In this document: piece after piece, positions 59,926 to 64,000 of the stretch | How the letters are laid out: each line of letters starts with the position of its first letter | How positions within the stretch are numbered: position 1 is the first letter of the stretch | From: an uncultured Clostridia bacterium | GTDB taxonomy: Bacteria > Bacillota > Clostridia > Christensenellales > Borkfalkiaceae | Reading direction: 5' to 3' | NCBI GenBank assembly: GCA_945638575.1 | Contig: CALZDP010000003.1 | Location: 41,429-105,428 of the forward strand | Length of the DNA stretch: 64,000 bases | Notes under the pieces: generated by a model | Seen by the model: the letters and a program-made list of their open reading frames with translations, nothing else | The model's database searches: none | Told to the model about the DNA's origin: nothing | Translations under genes and position numbers: made by a program

Positions 59926-61547
59926 CCGAACTTGCCCTCCGCATACTTTTCAGCCCTTTTTAACACCTTTTTAACTTCATCGAACGCCTTGTCAAGGGTG
60001 TCTTCCACAAGAGATATCGTAGGAATAATCCCCTCTCGAAGGGGAGTTATTCTGTCATCGTTTGTACCTTGTTCGTGAACCCCCGTGGACCCGCGCGAAA
60101 GGTCGCCTATGCAAAGATGGGCAAACTCACGCGAAAACCTTGTAAACAGTTTTTCGGACGCCCTGTCGTGGTAGTGCAGTCTTCCGTCGGTATGCCCCGA
60201 TTGGAATAGCGGCATTGCTTTAGAAAGTCCGTCATAGTATCCTTCGCCGCTTACCAAAAAATCGGGTTTTATGGTGCGTAAACGATTGCAAAACCGCACT
60301 ACCCCTTGGTATATATCCGCGTCCTTGTCATTTACATAACAGGCGGAAATATCAAGAAATGCTCCGTCGAAGCCGAATTTATCCGTAGCGCTTTTTATTT
60401 GCTCAAACAGATAATCGCTCCAACCCTTTTTTGCTATGTTAAGGTTTGCAAATCCACCGAAATCATAGTGGTGGGCGCCTTCCCAGTCGACCGAGCCGTT
60501 TCTGAATCTGCCGCCGCTTACCGTAACGAACTCGTTATCCTCGGCAAGGGCGTCTATTGCGGGAATGACTCGATTGGCCATGTTCATGCCGTACATTGCC
60601 ATGACCTTACAACCAAGGGCGTGCATACCGTCCACAGCGGATTTAAGGGCGGTTTCTCCGCCCATACGCTCGTCGGCAGTGTAATTACCGTATTTATAAT
60701 AATATCTTCCTTCCCAGCCGGCAAGATACACTATAACCTTGCGCCCGTCTATATGTTCGCACAACCTAACCATATCGCGCAACGCGCTTTCATAGGTGTG
60801 AAACATATAGCCGGTAAATGTTTGCATGTGCATTGTAACAACAAGCCCGATATCTTTTAACCAGGACGGCGCAATGGTGCAGTCGGCGAATTCTTCCAAG
60901 CCAAAAGTTTGCTTTATGTAGTCGGAATGTATTGTGTATATCTCGTCGGCGCTGTCCGTAACGCCTATTTCGATACGCGGCGCGTTAAAACTTTCTGAAA
61001 TATCAACACCGCGCGCGTCTTCGACAACGTCTACACGCATTCCGCCGTCAGTCTTTTTGATAAAAAAGCGCTTTTCGCTTACCGTTTTATCCGTACAGCG
61101 TATATACAAAAACCTTCCGTCATTAAGTTTAAAGACAAGCAGCGGAGTGCTTAGGCTGCGCCACCCTTCGGGGTATTTTAGGCATAAGCCGTAATTTGTA
61201 ACCTCTTTGTCTCCGTCGACAAGGCTTATAAGAGTACCGACGGGTAAATTGTCAAAGCGCAGTTTTATACCGCGGATAGGTTTTGTCAGGCGCGCCGAAA
61301 GGTCGAACGCCTTACCTTGGGGAATATCCGAAAGGCTGACCGTAACTTCCCCTTCTTCGCTCTCGTCGTTGCCCCAAACAAGATTACGCGAAAGGTATTT
61401 TCCGCCGTAACGCTCAAACGAGCCTTTTGAAGGAGTATAAACGTTTTCAAGGGTGAAAACCTCGGTAGATACGATAAAGTTCAGGTCTTTACCGACGACG
61501 GTAATGCTGTCATTATTTAATTTGTAGCTTAGATCCTGTGCTTGCAT
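59922..61547 (-). CDS. Putative cytoplasmic glycoside-hydrolase-like protein (beta domain + TIM barrel)
   Basis: No signal peptide; FGFDGAFLDISACY and KPDFLVSGEGYYDG resemble GH barrel strands; in sugar ABC operon. Confidence 0.55.
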   Translation of the reverse strand: MQAQDLSYKLNNDSITVVGKDLNFIVSTEVFTLENVYTPSKGSFERYGGKYLSRNLVWGNDESEEGEVTVSLSDIPQGKAFDLSARLTKPIRGIKLRFDNLPVGTLISLVDGDKEVTNYGLCLKYPEGWRSLSTPLLVFKLNDGRFLYIRCTDKTVSEKRFFIKKTDGGMRVDVVEDARGVDISESFNAPRIEIGVTDSADEIYTIHSDYIKQTFGLEEFADCTIAPSWLKDIGLVVTMHMQTFTGYMFHTYESALRDMVRLCEHIDGRKVIVYLAGWEGRYYYKYGNYTADERMGGETALKSAVDGMHALGCKVMAMYGMNMANRVIPAIDALAEDNEFVTVSGGRFRNGSVDWEGAHHYDFGGFANLNIAKKGWSDYLFEQIKSATDKFGFDGAFLDISACYVNDKDADIYQGVVRFCNRLRTIKPDFLVSGEGYYDGLSKAMPLFQSGHTDGRLHYHDRASEKLFTRFSREFAHLCIGDLSRGSTGVHEQGTNDDRITPLREGIIPTISLVEDTLDKAFDEVKKVLKRAEKYAEGKFG

Positions 61548-61560
61548 AATCAGTATAATA

Positions 61561-62874
61561 TTATTCCGTTATTTCCTCGATAAAAGTAAGTTCTGCGTAG
61601 TCTATCAAAAGTTCGCCGCCTTCGGCTAAATCTTCCATAAGCACGCAATAGATAAAGTTTTTGCCTGCCTCTAAGGTGATTTCCACCCATTCTTCTGAAA
61701 GTACGGGTTTTTCCGCCGCCGTCGAGTAAGCCAATGCGTTCATCTTCTTTTGCTCATAGTCGTAAAAATCCGCTTCACGAAGGGGCGCGACTTGAGTTTG
61801 CGTAACTATAAACGTGGGGGCGATTGAAGCGGAACCTTCCGTTCCGTAACAAATGCGGATACGATACTTTGCCTTAACCGGCGAATTGAAGTGCCATTCA
61901 ACCCCTTCATACTTGCTTGTGATAGCGCCCATTAAAAAGCCGTTGGAAAAGGTGTAGGAACCGTGGTTTTGGATGCTTGGGTTTTTGCAACCCATAATGC
62001 CCGAACCCATTTTTTTGCGAGGCGAACCCATTTCCGCTTCCAAAATGTAACTTTCGGGGCGTACTCCGTAGGATAAAAGATCGTCCATGTTGTATTTTTC
62101 GCCGTTACCTTTAAGTACGAAGTAATCAAGTTCCGCAAAACTACCGTAATTGTCCGTTTCATCACCGTTTTTCATAACGCTTATCGTGTTCCAACCTTTT
62201 AATAAGGTTATTTTAACAGTTGCCGGCGCGGCGTCGTAAACACCCGTTCCGCCCCAACCGGTTTTTTCGGTAAAATCAAACTTGGCGGAAAAACTACCGT
62301 TTACCCAAACGTCGTTGTGCGCAGGCGCCATATCGGTAGTGTAATATGCGGTAAAGTCATAAGTTCCCGCAACGGGGCAAAGGTAGTTGATGTACACGCC
62401 CTGTCCGGCGTCGTCTATACCGCCTACGTATGCGCCTTTGTGCGCAAGCGAATTGTTGCGGAAACATCCGTCGCGCGTGCCTGTTCCGAAGTTTGCAAGG
62501 TAGTCCTCCGCTTCAAAAACCACTTCGCCAAAGGTTGAAAGTGCAACAAATGTATAGTCTAAGGCTTCCCCTTTAACTTCCCCTTTATATGCGCTTACCG
62601 TAACCGTAATAGTTCCGCCGAGACCGAGGCTTTCAACGTCGATTGCGGTATCCGCTATTCTGTCCTCGTACACAACATCTTCGCCGTGTTTGAAAATTAC
62701 GTCGTAACCTTCGGCGTTTTCAACCGCGTCGTAGGACAAAATACCATCTTCAAAGGCGATGTTGGTCGGCTTGTCGAGTTTAACAGAGTCATCGCCACTG
62801 CAGCCGCACGCCAATAACGCCGTGGTTATAACAGCCGCGCATAATATCAATGTAAAAATCTTTTTAATCATCAT
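61561..62874 (-). CDS. Lipoprotein with Fn3-like and two CBM35/CBM6-like modules (track ORF starts 62931)
   Basis: MIKKIFTLILCAAVITTALLACGC; VFEAEDYLANFG...GAYVGGIDDAGQGVYINYLCPVAGTYDFTAYYTTD; AAAAGGAG RBS at about 62884. Confidence 0.8.
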   Translation of the reverse strand: MMIKKIFTLILCAAVITTALLACGCSGDDSVKLDKPTNIAFEDGILSYDAVENAEGYDVIFKHGEDVVYEDRIADTAIDVESLGLGGTITVTVSAYKGEVKGEALDYTFVALSTFGEVVFEAEDYLANFGTGTRDGCFRNNSLAHKGAYVGGIDDAGQGVYINYLCPVAGTYDFTAYYTTDMAPAHNDVWVNGSFSAKFDFTEKTGWGGTGVYDAAPATVKITLLKGWNTISVMKNGDETDNYGSFAELDYFVLKGNGEKYNMDDLLSYGVRPESYILEAEMGSPRKKMGSGIMGCKNPSIQNHGSYTFSNGFLMGAITSKYEGVEWHFNSPVKAKYRIRICYGTEGSASIAPTFIVTQTQVAPLREADFYDYEQKKMNALAYSTAAEKPVLSEEWVEITLEAGKNFIYCVLMEDLAEGGELLIDYAELTFIEEITE

Positions 62875-62952
62875 TGTTCTCCTTTTTTGCTTTATCAATT
62901 TAAGAATACATTTCGCAAAGTAAAATTTCAATGCACAAAATCATTTTTTATA

Positions 62953-62981
62953 TTGAAAAAATCACAATCCTGTGCTATAAT
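62953..62981 (+). promoter_or_regulatory. Promoter for the AraC gene
   Basis: TTGAAA - 17 bp - TATAAT. Confidence 0.7.
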
Positions 62982-63153
62982 AAACGTAATTTGGCAATCA
63001 AGCCCCGATTATTGCCTTTTATTTACGACAAAAAACTGCCAATATCGGGTTTAGTTTGCAAAAAAAACTGCACGCTTGACAATAAAAAACAGGCTAAACT
63101 TTAACTACATTGATAATTTCAATGTTCATCGCCATAAGTTTAAGGAGATAAAA

Positions 63154-63933
63154 ATGGATAATTTGAGTTTTGAACGTATGCCGCAATACTGCTTTTCCGC
63201 AAACCGCCAGTTTGAGCCCGGCGAATGTCATATGCACCGTCTGTACAAACTTAGCGTTCTTTTGCTTATCCGTAAAGGAGTGCTTCGTTTTACCGAAGAC
63301 GGCGTGCCCGTTGAAGTCGGCGAAGGAGAATATTATATTCAAAAAGCGGGGCTTATGCAGGAAGGCCCGATACCGAGCGACTCCCCTAACTATTACTTTA
63401 TCCACTTTAAAGGACATTACTGTAAGGCGGGCGCTCTTCCTATCCGCGGAAAGTTCGATATAGACAAAATCCAACCCATAATCGAAAAACTTGATAGGCT
63501 CGGCAGGGCGGCGGAACGCATCGAATACGAATGTTTGTTTTATACCCTTCTTTGCGCCCTTAAAAAACAGTTACCGCAAAAAACGGTTACCGAGCGTCTG
63601 CGCACACATATACTTGAAAATTTTGCGCGCGATATATCCCTTGACGAACTCAGCCGAGTGGCGCTTCTTTCCAAAAACCAAACCATAAACGTTTTTAAAG
63701 ACACTTACGGCGTTACTCCGCACAAATATTTGGTCAATTTCAGACTGCAAAAAGCCAGCGAACTTGTCCTTGCAACAAATATGTCGATTAACGAAATTTG
63801 TTTTGCCGTAGGCTTTTCGGAATATTCCGGCTTTTATAAAGCCTTTTTAAAAAAATACGGCGCCTCTCCGCAAGACTACCGCAACAACCGCACAAGCGAC
63901 AACCTACCCAACGCCACTTATTACATTCCGTAA
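63154..63933 (+). CDS. AraC-family regulator with N-terminal cupin-like domain (track ORF starts 63076)
   Basis: AAGGAG RBS + MDNLSFERMPQYCFS; HTH ISLDELSRVALLSKNQTINVFKDTYGVTPHKYLVNFRLQKASELVLATNMSINEICFAVGFSEYSGFYKAFLKKYGASPQDYR. Confidence 0.93.
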   Translation: MDNLSFERMPQYCFSANRQFEPGECHMHRLYKLSVLLLIRKGVLRFTEDGVPVEVGEGEYYIQKAGLMQEGPIPSDSPNYYFIHFKGHYCKAGALPIRGKFDIDKIQPIIEKLDRLGRAAERIEYECLFYTLLCALKKQLPQKTVTERLRTHILENFARDISLDELSRVALLSKNQTINVFKDTYGVTPHKYLVNFRLQKASELVLATNMSINEICFAVGFSEYSGFYKAFLKKYGASPQDYRNNRTSDNLPNATYYIP

Positions 63934-64000
63934 CAAAAATTTTTGTAAAATGTTTTTGCATACCGCATAGTTTTTTTGATTTAAAACCGCACAGTTTTTT

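Noticed and set aside
1-64000. CRISPR arrays, tRNAs, rRNAs, transposases, prophage genes
   Set aside because: No spacer-repeat array, tRNA-like cloverleaf, rRNA or transposase/integrase ORF was recognised on reading; a tRNAscan/ISfinder run would be definitive.

Overview
Single chromosomal window from an uncultured-type, spore-forming Firmicutes/Clostridia lineage (spoIVA; recA-cinA-pgsA-rimO-ftsK gene order; GlgC/GlgD pair). Most genes are on the minus strand. Order: recA (truncated at window start), cinA-like, pgsA, rimO, ftsK/spoIIIE, acpP, tex; a glycogen cluster (GH13, glgP, glgA, glgD, glgC, glgB); fabG-like, efp, pepP-like; an SOS-type promoter driving a radical SAM + DUF4130 DNA-repair pair, beside an OGG-like glycosylase; rplU-rpmA; lineage-specific lipoproteins and a Cys-repeat surface protein with an in-frame TGA at its lipobox position; RNase P RNA; ddl, a membrane-anchored murF, tsaB/tsaE/rimI; ECF S component, sir2, AraC, HAD; spoIVA; TPP riboswitch-thiT; an XRE/DUF4234 module; SWIM protein; CotH; and an 8-gene glycan uptake operon (about 50-63 kb) divergent from an AraC regulator. 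Main novelty candidates: (1) a dispersed ~27-bp quasi-palindromic element, AAAAGTSSGYCTATARGYCSRTTATC, about 24 copies by eye, in intergenic DNA and inside unrelated ORFs in several reading frames, absent by eye from the glycan operon and the surface-protein region (uptake-sequence-like or global architectural motif); (2) TGA replacing the expected lipobox Cys codon of the 986-aa+ Cys-repeat protein; (3) paired LexA-like boxes around the rSAM/DUF4130 promoter; (4) the glycan operon with an ADP-ribosylglycohydrolase-like lipoprotein and unusual GH-like and ATPase proteins. All calls are from reading the sequence; no searches were run.
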